A DNA stretch of 64,000 nucleotides, taken from contig JBMNKH010000004.1 of assembly GCA_050952085.1 (NCBI GenBank), forward strand, positions 558,001-622,000, written 5' to 3'. The stretch comes from DTU015 sp012837895. GTDB lineage: Bacteria > Bacillota > Sulfobacillia > Fermentithermobacillales > Fermentithermobacillaceae. The translations under genes and the position numbers were made by a program. Positions 51,351-58,246 of this stretch are shown in pieces (position 1 is the first letter of the stretch; each line of letters opens with the position of its first letter). The notes under the pieces were generated by a model, which searched no databases, had not been told where the DNA came from, and saw only the letters and a program-made list of their open reading frames with translations.

Positions 51351-52613
51351 ATGGCTCAAAAAACCAATCCATTCGAGAACATGCTCGAACAGCTAGACGC
51401 GGCTGCAGAGATCGCGGGGTTAGACAAGCAAGATTACATAACCTTACGCTATCCTGAACGGGAACTGACAGTTAACTTCCCTGTCAAGATGGATGATGGA
51501 AGCATCCGCGTGTTTACCGGCTACCGCGTCCAGCACAGTACTGTTAGAGGCCCTGCCAAAGGCGGAATCCGGTTTCATCCTGACGTAGATATGGATGAGG
51601 TCAGAGCTTTGGCAGCTTGGATGACCTTCAAGTGCGCCGTTGTTGACATTCCCTATGGAGGGGCAAAAGGTGGGGTAACAGTCGATCCTACCGGACTGTC
51701 CCAGGGCGAAATTGAGAGGATTACCAGGGGTTACACAGCTAAGATTGCAGATTTCATCGGACCTGAGAAAGATATTCCTGCCACAGACGTTAACACCACC
51801 CAGCAGATGATGGGTTGGATCATGGACACTTACAGCACCCTTGCCGGCGTGTATTCCCCAGGCGTTGTGACCAGCAAACCGGTGGAAGCAGGCGGATCTG
51901 TAGGCCGCAAAGAGGCTACAGGATTGGGAGTCTTTTTCGTTACCAGGGAACTTGCCAAGAAACTCAACATGGATCTTGCCAAGTCTACCGTTGCGGTTCA
52001 GGGATTCGGCAACGTAGGCAGCAATGCAGCTAAGTACCTATATGAAGCAGGCGCTAAGATAGTAGCCGCAAGCGACGTATCAGGCGGGCTTTACTGTGAA
52101 GACGGCATAGACATACCTGCCCTGTTAGAGCATGTCGAAAAGCATCCGAGACGCCTTATCGAAGGCTACCGGCAGGATGGGATAAAGACCACAGACAACC
52201 ACGGGATTCTCACATGCAAATGTGACTTCCTGGTGCTGGCAGCCTTGGAAAACCAGATTACAGAAGAGGTCGCAAAAGAAGTTCAAGCTAAGGTCGTGGT
52301 TGAAGGCGCCAATGGGCCGACAACCTTTGCCGGAGATAAAGTACTTGAGGAGAGAGGCGTCATAGCTTGCCCTGACATTCTCACCAATGCCGGCGGAGTC
52401 ACGTGTTCATACTTCGAGTGGGTCCAGAACTTGCAGCACCATTACTGGGACCTGGAAACCGTGAACTCCAATCTGGAGAGGATCATGGTCAAGGCTTTCA
52501 ACGAAGTATACGAGGTTGCAGACGAATTGAAGATTCCTATGAGAATGGCAGCTTACATCGTAGCGCTCAAGCGGTTGATTGCTGTCCAGAAGATCAGGGG
52601 AATTTTCCTATAA
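51351..52613 (+). CDS. gdhA: Glutamate dehydrogenase (Glu/Leu/Phe/Val family)
   Basis: Reversible oxidative deamination of glutamate, linking carbon and nitrogen metabolism. 420 residues, hexameric short form. Seen: GYRVQHSTVRGPAKGGIRFHPDVDMDEVRALAAWMTFKCAVVDIPYGGAKGG, which holds the substrate-binding and catalytic Lys residues, the Asp in ATDVNT, and the Rossmann motif VAVQGFGNVGSNAAKYL (about 207) with a downstream Ser/Asp pair (AASDVSGG). The substrate pocket cannot be resolved by eye from that of leucine or phenylalanine dehydrogenases, but length and motifs fit glutamate. ATG at 51351 with agaagggtggtc upstream. It stands alone. Confidence 0.9.
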   Translation: MAQKTNPFENMLEQLDAAAEIAGLDKQDYITLRYPERELTVNFPVKMDDGSIRVFTGYRVQHSTVRGPAKGGIRFHPDVDMDEVRALAAWMTFKCAVVDIPYGGAKGGVTVDPTGLSQGEIERITRGYTAKIADFIGPEKDIPATDVNTTQQMMGWIMDTYSTLAGVYSPGVVTSKPVEAGGSVGRKEATGLGVFFVTRELAKKLNMDLAKSTVAVQGFGNVGSNAAKYLYEAGAKIVAASDVSGGLYCEDGIDIPALLEHVEKHPRRLIEGYRQDGIKTTDNHGILTCKCDFLVLAALENQITEEVAKEVQAKVVVEGANGPTTFAGDKVLEERGVIACPDILTNAGGVTCSYFEWVQNLQHHYWDLETVNSNLERIMVKAFNEVYEVADELKIPMRMAAYIVALKRLIAVQKIRGIFL

Positions 52614-53163
52614 GTTTCTGTTGGGGCTCCGGTAGGAGCATCTGGCAGATAGGTTGCGGAGTCAAGTCTGTGATAGCAAACGCAGCAACATAAGCAGCAA
52701 CTAGGCGCACAAGGGTTTGCAGCACACTTCAAGAACAGCTTGTAGCGGCAAATGCAGCAGGAGACGCAGGATATACACACAGGTAGTTGCAGCAAGTATG
52801 ATGCAAGAAACCTAGTAAGCAATGTACCAGATGCCAAAGAGGCATCAGACGCAGCAAGGAACCAAGTTAATAGCGACACACGACGAAGCACTGATTGCAG
52901 CAAGCACGAAATAGGAGTAGTACCAACATACCAAGCAAGTATTGCACCAGGTACGTACTACAAGATTCGGCCAAGATAAACCGGAATCTAACGATGGGGT
53001 TCAAAACACAGGGGTTGTATGAGCGCACAGGGTACAATTCAGGGTTTTGGTCGATTACAGCGAGGACGAAGCAGTAAACAGTAACAAAGAACGAAGCTCA
53101 TATGTACCAGGGAATGCAGTACCATTTGCAGCAAACAACGGATCTGTGCCGCAGCCATAGCAG
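52614..53163. other. 550-bp non-coding stretch with repeated GCAGCAA
   Basis: The gap after gdh is T-poor and A/G-rich on the plus strand, and the 7-mer GCAGCAA occurs six times (52682, 52694, 52789, 52851, 52897 and 53128). The related words gtacca and gtaccag also recur. No reading frame longer than 75 codons crosses it, and that one (52752-52979) has no RBS. It could be a decayed gene, a transcribed RNA or a repeat remnant; a terminator closes it. Confidence 0.6.
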
Positions 53164-53193
53164 AAAGGGGCCTATCAAGTAGGCCCTTTTCTA
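53164..53193 (+). terminator. Intrinsic terminator before thiN
   Basis: Stem GGGCCTA-tcaag-TAGGCCC extended by A/T pairs on both sides, then TTTTCT. Well formed. Confidence 0.8.
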
Positions 53194-53269
53194 TTAGCAG
53201 GAAACAGGCTACGCTTTCTTTAAGCGACCGGCAAAAGAGTGTAGAATCATGTTAAACAGGGAGATTTCT

Positions 53270-53974
53270 GTGACAGAAGGTGGGGGGCCATTGGACACGA
53301 GAGTGACCCACAATCCTGAGTACGCGCTGGTGGTTGCAGGTGGTTCAAAGGACGCCGCAGATAGGGCGCTGGTTGAACGCGCTTCGCTGGTAGTTGCAGC
53401 TGATTCAGGTTCGGAGTTCCTAAGGCAACACAAGCTGGTTCCCGACCTTGTCGTGGGGGACTTCGATTCATCATACCCTGATACCATCGCACACTTCAGG
53501 GATTCAGGAGTTCCCATAATCTGTCTCGAGTGTGAAAAGGACAAGACAGATACTGAAGTGGCACTGGACCTCATCGCCTGCAAGGATTTCGATACGGCAA
53601 TCATTATCGGGGCCACCCGGGGAAAGCGTCTCGACCACGAGTTAGCCAATGTGTTCTTGATTGAGCATTACGCCAGGAAGGGTCTGGATCTAATACTCCA
53701 CTCACAAGATGCTGTGGTCTTCGGTGTGTCAGGGGATGACTACCCCAAAGCAAGGCAAGAACGGGTGTTTACCGGCAACCCGGGGGACTGGGTCACGGTG
53801 ATGCCTGTCACTTCCCGGGTTACCGGTGTTACTGCTGCTAACCTCAAGTATTGTCTCGACAATGCCATCCTCTGCAGGGGTAGTACCCTGGGTGTTTCCA
53901 ACGAAATGCTTGGCACTACCGCCACTATCTCAGTCAAGTCAGGCTTCGCCCTGGTGGTACTCAACTACAGGTAA
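53270..53974 (+). CDS. thiN: Thiamine pyrophosphokinase
   Basis: Converts thiamine to thiamine diphosphate with ATP. Motifs: ALVVAGGS, LVVAADSGSEFL, the metal-binding VVGDFDSS (about residue 68), EKDKTDTEVALDL (about 91) and GATRGKRLDHELANV (about 113), all typical of the catalytic domain, followed by the thiamine-binding beta domain. GTG at 53270 has cagggag at good spacing and gives 234 residues; ATG at 53249 has no RBS. Single gene with its own upstream terminator, so an independent promoter is expected but was not identified. Confidence 0.92.
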   Translation: MTEGGGPLDTRVTHNPEYALVVAGGSKDAADRALVERASLVVAADSGSEFLRQHKLVPDLVVGDFDSSYPDTIAHFRDSGVPIICLECEKDKTDTEVALDLIACKDFDTAIIIGATRGKRLDHELANVFLIEHYARKGLDLILHSQDAVVFGVSGDDYPKARQERVFTGNPGDWVTVMPVTSRVTGVTAANLKYCLDNAILCRGSTLGVSNEMLGTTATISVKSGFALVVLNYR

Positions 53975-54029
53975 CACCTGTAACACATACTTGACTGCAA
54001 AAACTGCTAGGATAAGGCTGCCCCGGATG

Positions 54030-54821
54030 TCAATTGCCTGGCAGTTCACTTAAGGGTCTGCCTCTGGGATCATCCCTGGCCGGCTTGCCCAGGGACATGA
54101 GTTCTCCCAGGGTCATAATCTCATACCCGGCCGCCTTGAGATTCTCCAGCACCATAGGCAACGCTTCGTGGGTTTGCTTTGCTGAATCAGAGGCGTGGAA
54201 CAGTAGTATGGCTCCGGGAAAGCTGAGTCTTGACACCCTCTCGACGATGTATGAAGCGCCTGGATTCTTCCAGTCTAGACTGTCAACAGCCCAGATTACG
54301 GTTTCATAGCCAAGTTCCCTGGCTGTGAGCACTACCAGGTCATCGTAGTCCCCGTTTGGAGGCCTGAAATACCTGGGTTCTGTATCTGTGAGGTTGATGA
54401 GTATGTCGTGGGCTGACTGTATGTTTTTCTTGATCTGTTCTTTACTTTCCTGGCTCAGGTTTACGTGTTCCTGCCCGTGGCTGGCAATCTCATGGCCGTC
54501 CTGGACGATCCGGGAAACTATGGACTTGTAATGGTTTGCCCATGGCCCTGAAAGAAAGAATGTAGCCTTTTGGTTGTGTTGCGACAGGACGTCAAGTACC
54601 TTTTCAGGAGTTTTGTCTCCCCAGGAAATATCAAAGGTAAGTGCCATTGCCTTCCTGTCGGTTTCAACGTAGAACACAGGCATTTCCGTTCCCATTGCAG
54701 GCTTTGGGTCATACATTTCGAAAACAGGCTTTACCCCACGCGGGCGCAGACCATAGAATATGCCGCCTGCCACAAGAAGCACGGCAAGTGCGGCAAAAGC
54801 CACCCTCCTGTTCAAAAACAT
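54030..54821 (-). CDS. pdaB: PdaB-type polysaccharide deacetylase
   Basis: A 263-residue NodB-domain protein with an N-terminal membrane anchor (about residues 8-24), acting outside the membrane. The metal-binding motif 1 reads TFDISWG, where active deacetylases have the Asp pair TFDDG; this substitution is, as far as I recall, normal in the PdaB (YbaN) sporulation subfamily. The zinc His pair is in SHGQEHVNL, and RPPNGDYDD and WAVDSLDW complete the fold. PdaB is needed late in sporulation in Bacillus. It lies 96 bp downstream of the 335-residue protein gene. The call to PdaB rather than a generic deacetylase is moderate. Confidence 0.8.
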   Translation of the reverse strand: MFLNRRVAFAALAVLLVAGGIFYGLRPRGVKPVFEMYDPKPAMGTEMPVFYVETDRKAMALTFDISWGDKTPEKVLDVLSQHNQKATFFLSGPWANHYKSIVSRIVQDGHEIASHGQEHVNLSQESKEQIKKNIQSAHDILINLTDTEPRYFRPPNGDYDDLVVLTARELGYETVIWAVDSLDWKNPGASYIVERVSRLSFPGAILLFHASDSAKQTHEALPMVLENLKAAGYEIMTLGELMSLGKPARDDPRGRPLSELPGN

Positions 54822-54917
54822 TGATATTCCTCCCGAGGGGCTGAGCCGGGGAGACTATCCCCGGCCTTGGTTCATCTTTGGTTCTCTTAAAATCATAGTT
54901 TTTCCGGGAGAAATATA

Positions 54918-55925
54918 TTACCTGTATCGGGCGAAAACCGGCTTGTCGCCATGCAGGGTTTCACCAGTTGCGTTGCTGCTGCAGGAGCGGCGTTGCTTGC
55001 TCCATCTCCTGCGTATTCCCACACCTGGCCTGTGACTGTGTGACGGCCGCTTAGCCGGAGGTTTTGCAGCTTGTGACGGCTGCTTAAGGAACTGGGACAA
55101 TGACGGTGGTTGTTGTGGGGGTTGTTGCATAGTCTGGGTTGTACTCCTGGCTAGAACTGACTTGCCGTCTTCAGACAGGGTTATCTCAAAATCCTCCCCG
55201 CTCTTCACAGGGGCCACAGGTGGCGGCCTATCGGCTGTACGTACACTTGTCTTTTGCCTGGCTCTGTCGAACCCCATCAGGAGATTGAGGAGAGAAGCTA
55301 TGAGGTTAGGGTCCAATCCCAAACTGCCCTGGGACGAGGGCTTGATCGCATCGTCCTCAGAAGCTTCACCGGCGCCGGCTGTAGCCTCTTGAGCTTCGTC
55401 AGCAGGTGAACTGCTCTTGCCGGTTGAAGCAGGTTTGGTTTTTGAAGGGGATGTGACTAATTTCAGTATGGCTGATAACAGTGCAGGTTCAATTCCTCCT
55501 TCTTTGCTGCAAAGGAGCGAAGGAATCGCTGAAAGCAGCGGGGTTAAAGCATCTGCCCTTAGTGCCGTCTCGCCAGGGGTATCCGGTGAAGCGTGCGGTT
55601 GTACCGGAGGTCGGGAACTGCCTTTATCATTTACCAGCCGGGCTAGGACCTCTGCAACCGGATGCTGTTCCGCTGAATCCGGACTGCCGCCAGGTGCAGC
55701 CGGAACCGTTTCCTGTGTGGAACTTCCGGTGGATACCTGGCTATCCTGGGCTGCATCAGATGCTGGACGCTCCGCTGTTTCGCCGGCTGCATAGAATACT
55801 TCTAGGATCCCCATGAGATTTAGCAGTGCAAGCAGGCCTGCCTTTTCCCGCAACTTAGCGGGATGATCAGAACCTTCACTGGTCAAGAAAGTTTGGGCAA
55901 GTTCAGACAGACTGCCCTTATTCAC
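54918..55925 (-). CDS. Pro/Ser-rich protein of unknown function
   Basis: A 335-residue protein without a domain I recognise. It alternates short hydrophobic helices (LLALLNLMGILEVFYAA; ALTPLLSAIPSLLCS; LIASLLNLLMGF) with long disordered Ala/Pro/Ser/Glu stretches, and ends in a Gln/Pro-rich then very basic tail (RRRWSKQRRSCSSN). The frame is open upstream to 56033, but that would overlap the YbaB gene by over 100 bp; GTG at 55925, overlapping the YbaB stop by a few bases with cggag upstream, is preferred. The phrase LLxLL recurs three times (around residues 42, 163 and 238), perhaps as docking helices. Confidence 0.55.
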   Translation of the reverse strand: MNKGSLSELAQTFLTSEGSDHPAKLREKAGLLALLNLMGILEVFYAAGETAERPASDAAQDSQVSTGSSTQETVPAAPGGSPDSAEQHPVAEVLARLVNDKGSSRPPVQPHASPDTPGETALRADALTPLLSAIPSLLCSKEGGIEPALLSAILKLVTSPSKTKPASTGKSSSPADEAQEATAGAGEASEDDAIKPSSQGSLGLDPNLIASLLNLLMGFDRARQKTSVRTADRPPPVAPVKSGEDFEITLSEDGKSVLARSTTQTMQQPPQQPPSLSQFLKQPSQAAKPPAKRPSHSHRPGVGIRRRWSKQRRSCSSNATGETLHGDKPVFARYR

Positions 55926-56268
55926 CGTTGGCTCCGCTCCGTCCAAAGAAACCAGCAAATTCCGGAGGCACCTTTCCACCGAACACTCCTCCAATTTCTG
56001 TCTTGAGCAGGTTACGCGTCTTTCTGATGGCATCGTTGACTGCTTCAGCTATTAGCGCTTCCAGGGTCGCCAAATCAAAAGGTTGTGCAGCCAATTTGTC
56101 CCGGTCGATAGTGATGTTTTTGATGTTGAACCAGATGTCGCCTACCACTCTGACCAGGCCGTCGCCGGTAGTTCCCTGCACTGTCCGGTCCTGCAAATTT
56201 GACAATCTTGTATTTATCTCCGACTCGATTTTCTCCATCTGCATAAGTAAACTAGCCAGGTTGTGCAC
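55918..56268 (-). CDS. YbaB/EbfC-family protein
   Basis: A 116-residue protein with the layout of YbaB/EbfC: an N-terminal coiled helix (LASLLMQMEKIESEINTRLSNLQDRTVQGTTGDGLVRVVGDIWFNIKNITIDRDKL), a middle beta-hairpin and a C-terminal helix (LEALIAEAVNDAIRKTRNLLKTEIGGVFGG). The standard gene sits between dnaX and recR; this one does not, so it is probably a paralogue. YbaB proteins bind DNA as dimers and associate with the nucleoid. GTG at 56268, preceded by ctggagggaac. It overlaps the downstream gene by 8 bp. Confidence 0.72.
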   Translation of the reverse strand: MHNLASLLMQMEKIESEINTRLSNLQDRTVQGTTGDGLVRVVGDIWFNIKNITIDRDKLAAQPFDLATLEALIAEAVNDAIRKTRNLLKTEIGGVFGGKVPPEFAGFFGRSGANGE

Positions 56269-56402
56269 ACTAGTTCCCTCCAGTTACCCTTGTTTCAGCA
56301 TCTTATGCATATCTTGCCGGTGTTGGTGCCAACCATTTGCCTCTGAGGAAAACCCTTGGAAGGCGCCTGGATCCAGCCTTCCTTAAGCTGTTCCGGCAAG
56401 CC

Positions 56403-56588
56403 TCAGGCCTTTTTAGCAGACTGCCTCTTTGATGAGCTCAGCAATTTGACCGGGCTCTCCCGTATTGACGAAGGATCTTTCTTGCCTGAACCGGTTACGT
56501 TTGTATCAAAAGAGCCTGTTGCAGCCAAGAGCAAGATCAAGATCAAGAACAACTCATACGGGTTTACATCAACTCCGAAGATTTTCAT
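56403..56588 (-). CDS. 61-residue membrane protein of unknown function
   Basis: Short protein with one hydrophobic helix (ELFLILILLLAATGSF, about residues 12-27) after MKIFGVDVNPY, and a basic Ser/Lys-rich tail. RBS aaggaggag lies 5-6 nt before ATG at 56588. It shows no recognised motif. It sits 12 bp after the 94-residue gene and upstream of the YbaB gene, in the same direction. Between it and YbaB, 134 bp hold only a doubtful 34-codon frame starting with TTG. Confidence 0.62.
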   Translation of the reverse strand: MKIFGVDVNPYELFLILILLLAATGSFDTNVTGSGKKDPSSIRESPVKLLSSSKRQSAKKA

Positions 56589-56600
56589 CTCAACTCCTCC

Positions 56601-56885
56601 TTATGCTTGAGATATTCCAGGGTCATTGACACTTGAGAGTGTGAATACCTGCACCAACCACACTACTACCAGAATGATGAACAGGGAGAAGGCCGAGTCG
56701 ATCCTGGTAAACAGCATGCTTCTGGCCTGCTCTGCCAGGGATGTCAATTCGATTCCATTAGACAACAAGGTTGAACTGTCAGTAAGAGTTATTAAGGTAT
56801 CTATCACATCCCGGCCTCTCTGCCCGGTAAACGGCCTCAGGGCCGAGACAAGATCCAGCGTTTCTTTTGTGAGACTGTTGGCCAC
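56601..56885 (-). CDS. 94-residue tail-anchored membrane protein
   Basis: A soluble helical N-terminus (SLTKETLDLVSALRPFTGQRGRDVIDTLITL) ends in a C-terminal transmembrane helix (FSLFIILVVVWLVQVFTL, about residues 66-83), so it should be tail-anchored. GTG at 56885 with aaggggggc upstream. First gene of the cluster 94 aa - 61 aa - YbaB-like - 335 aa - PdaB. No homologue is recognised by eye. Confidence 0.6.
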   Translation of the reverse strand: MANSLTKETLDLVSALRPFTGQRGRDVIDTLITLTDSSTLLSNGIELTSLAEQARSMLFTRIDSAFSLFIILVVVWLVQVFTLSSVNDPGISQA

Positions 56886-57008
56886 GGTTAGCCCCCCTTA
56901 CGATGAGATAGTCAGGTTAGCGTTTTGTCATCACATAATATGACTGACACGGGTCTTATGTTTACATCAACCGGGGTCAAAAGGGATGTTTTGTAGTACC
57001 ATATTGAT

Positions 57009-57119
57009 GTGTGGCCGTATGAAGACACTCTCAAAGATAAGTTAAGAAAAGTTGAAAAGGTAAACTTGAGCCCGGAAGAGAACATTAAGCGAAAGGCAGC
57101 TGAAAGAGGAGGGCAGTAG
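57009..57119 (+). CDS. Possible 36-residue ORF or 3' remnant
   Basis: Frame WPYEDTLKDKLRKVEKVNLS followed by PEENIKRKAAERGGQ, ending 3 nt before the M19 gene start. Composition is charged and protein-like rather than random, but the GTG start has no RBS at a proper distance (aaaaggg is 20 nt away). It may be a small gene coupled to the M19 gene or the remaining tail of a lost gene. The rest of the 237-bp divergent region (56886-57122) shows no clear promoter. Confidence 0.3.
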   Translation: MWPYEDTLKDKLRKVEKVNLSPEENIKRKAAERGGQ

Positions 57120-57122
57120 CAC

Positions 57123-58160
57123 ATGGACTTAGCTTCTGTTTTCAAGAAAAAATCTGAAAACGATCCTGCCATGGAAGAGATCCGGATGGAGCGGGCGGAA
57201 GAGATCCATTCCGAGAATTTGGTCATTGACGGGCACCAGGGGACGCTTCTCGATGTGATAAAGGGAGTCAGGCACTTTGGAGAGGAATCTTCCCTGGGGC
57301 ATTCAGACCTGCCCAGATTGAGACAGGCAGGAGTGGATTGTGTTATCCTCAGCGTGTTTCCCCATGACAGGTTGCATCCAATCAGAGGGGTACGGCAGGC
57401 CCTTGAGTACATAGATGCTTTCTGGGGATTGGCTCCGGTACCCGGGGTACGGCCCGTGATGGATACTTCAGATATTGAAGAAGCCCAGGACCCAGGAGAA
57501 GTAGGCATCATGCTTAGCCTCGGTGACGGTGTAATGCTTGAAGGGAGCATTGAAGCTCTCAGGATGTTTTACAAATTGGGAGTCAGGATGCTCACTTTGA
57601 CCTGGAACGATAGGAATCTCATAGGCGACGGCGCCGCCTTTTCAGCTTCCAGGGGCGGGCTTACTCCTTTCGGTTTTCAGGTTGTAGAGGAAGCAGCTAG
57701 CTTGGGGATGGTTGTAGACGTATCCCACTTGTCTGAGGCCGGGTTCTGGGACGTGTTGGATGTAGCCCAGGCACCTTTCGTAGCCAGCCATGCAAACTGC
57801 CATGCCCTGCTTGCCCATCCCAGAAATCTCACAGACGCGCAGCTAAAGGCTATCGGTGAGGCTGGGGGGCTTGTCGGCATTTCGTTCAACCATGAATACG
57901 TAACCGGCACAGACGAGAATGCTACCATTTCGCAGGTTGCGGATCACATTATCCACGCGATGGAAGTGGCCGGCGAAGACAATGTCGGCTTGGGTACTGA
58001 TTTTGACAGTTTCGGGGAACCAGGGCCGGAACCTGTGTCCCACATAGGCAAACTCCCGCTGCTTACGTTGGAACTTCTAAAGAGGGGCGTATCAGGACAG
58101 CAGATAGCAGGGATTTTAGGCCGGAACTGGATGCGCGTGTTGAGGGCTGTGATTGGATAG
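57123..58160 (+). CDS. M19 (renal dipeptidase) family protein with altered metal site
   Basis: A 345-residue member of peptidase family M19. Fold and length match, and the two active-site His of the second half are kept (VDVSHLSE, H202; VASHANCH, H223). But the N-terminal HxD metal motif reads DGHQGT (H38, with Gly40 in place of the Asp), and the bridging Glu of the usual IEGG segment is missing in MLSLGDGVML (Gly134, Asp135). The binuclear zinc site is therefore probably incomplete, leaving a mononuclear or inactive enzyme. ATG at 57123 follows agaggaggg. A Gly-rich NLIGDGAAFS-like loop replaces the usual NxxAD segment. Confidence 0.75.
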   Translation: MDLASVFKKKSENDPAMEEIRMERAEEIHSENLVIDGHQGTLLDVIKGVRHFGEESSLGHSDLPRLRQAGVDCVILSVFPHDRLHPIRGVRQALEYIDAFWGLAPVPGVRPVMDTSDIEEAQDPGEVGIMLSLGDGVMLEGSIEALRMFYKLGVRMLTLTWNDRNLIGDGAAFSASRGGLTPFGFQVVEEAASLGMVVDVSHLSEAGFWDVLDVAQAPFVASHANCHALLAHPRNLTDAQLKAIGEAGGLVGISFNHEYVTGTDENATISQVADHIIHAMEVAGEDNVGLGTDFDSFGEPGPEPVSHIGKLPLLTLELLKRGVSGQQIAGILGRNWMRVLRAVIG

Positions 58161-58246
58161 AACCAGGATCAGAACCGGATTTGTAAGAGGGATATGAAAC
58201 AGGATAAGAAGCAGGATAGGAAACGGGAGGAGCTTAGGTTTTCGCC

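Noticed and set aside
52614..53163. Diversity-generating retroelement template or coding gene
   Set aside because: No reverse transcriptase gene in the window, no paired template repeat, and no frame with an RBS.
54030..54821. Degenerate NodB motif (TFDISWG) as an anomaly
   Set aside because: As far as I recall this replacement is normal in the PdaB sporulation subfamily.
54918..56033. 371-residue version of the Pro/Ser-rich protein
   Set aside because: Would overlap the YbaB-like gene by more than 100 bp; GTG 55925 fits the gene boundary.
56269..56402. 34-codon TTG-start frame between the 61-residue and YbaB-like genes
   Set aside because: Weak RBS, no recognisable features; too short to support.
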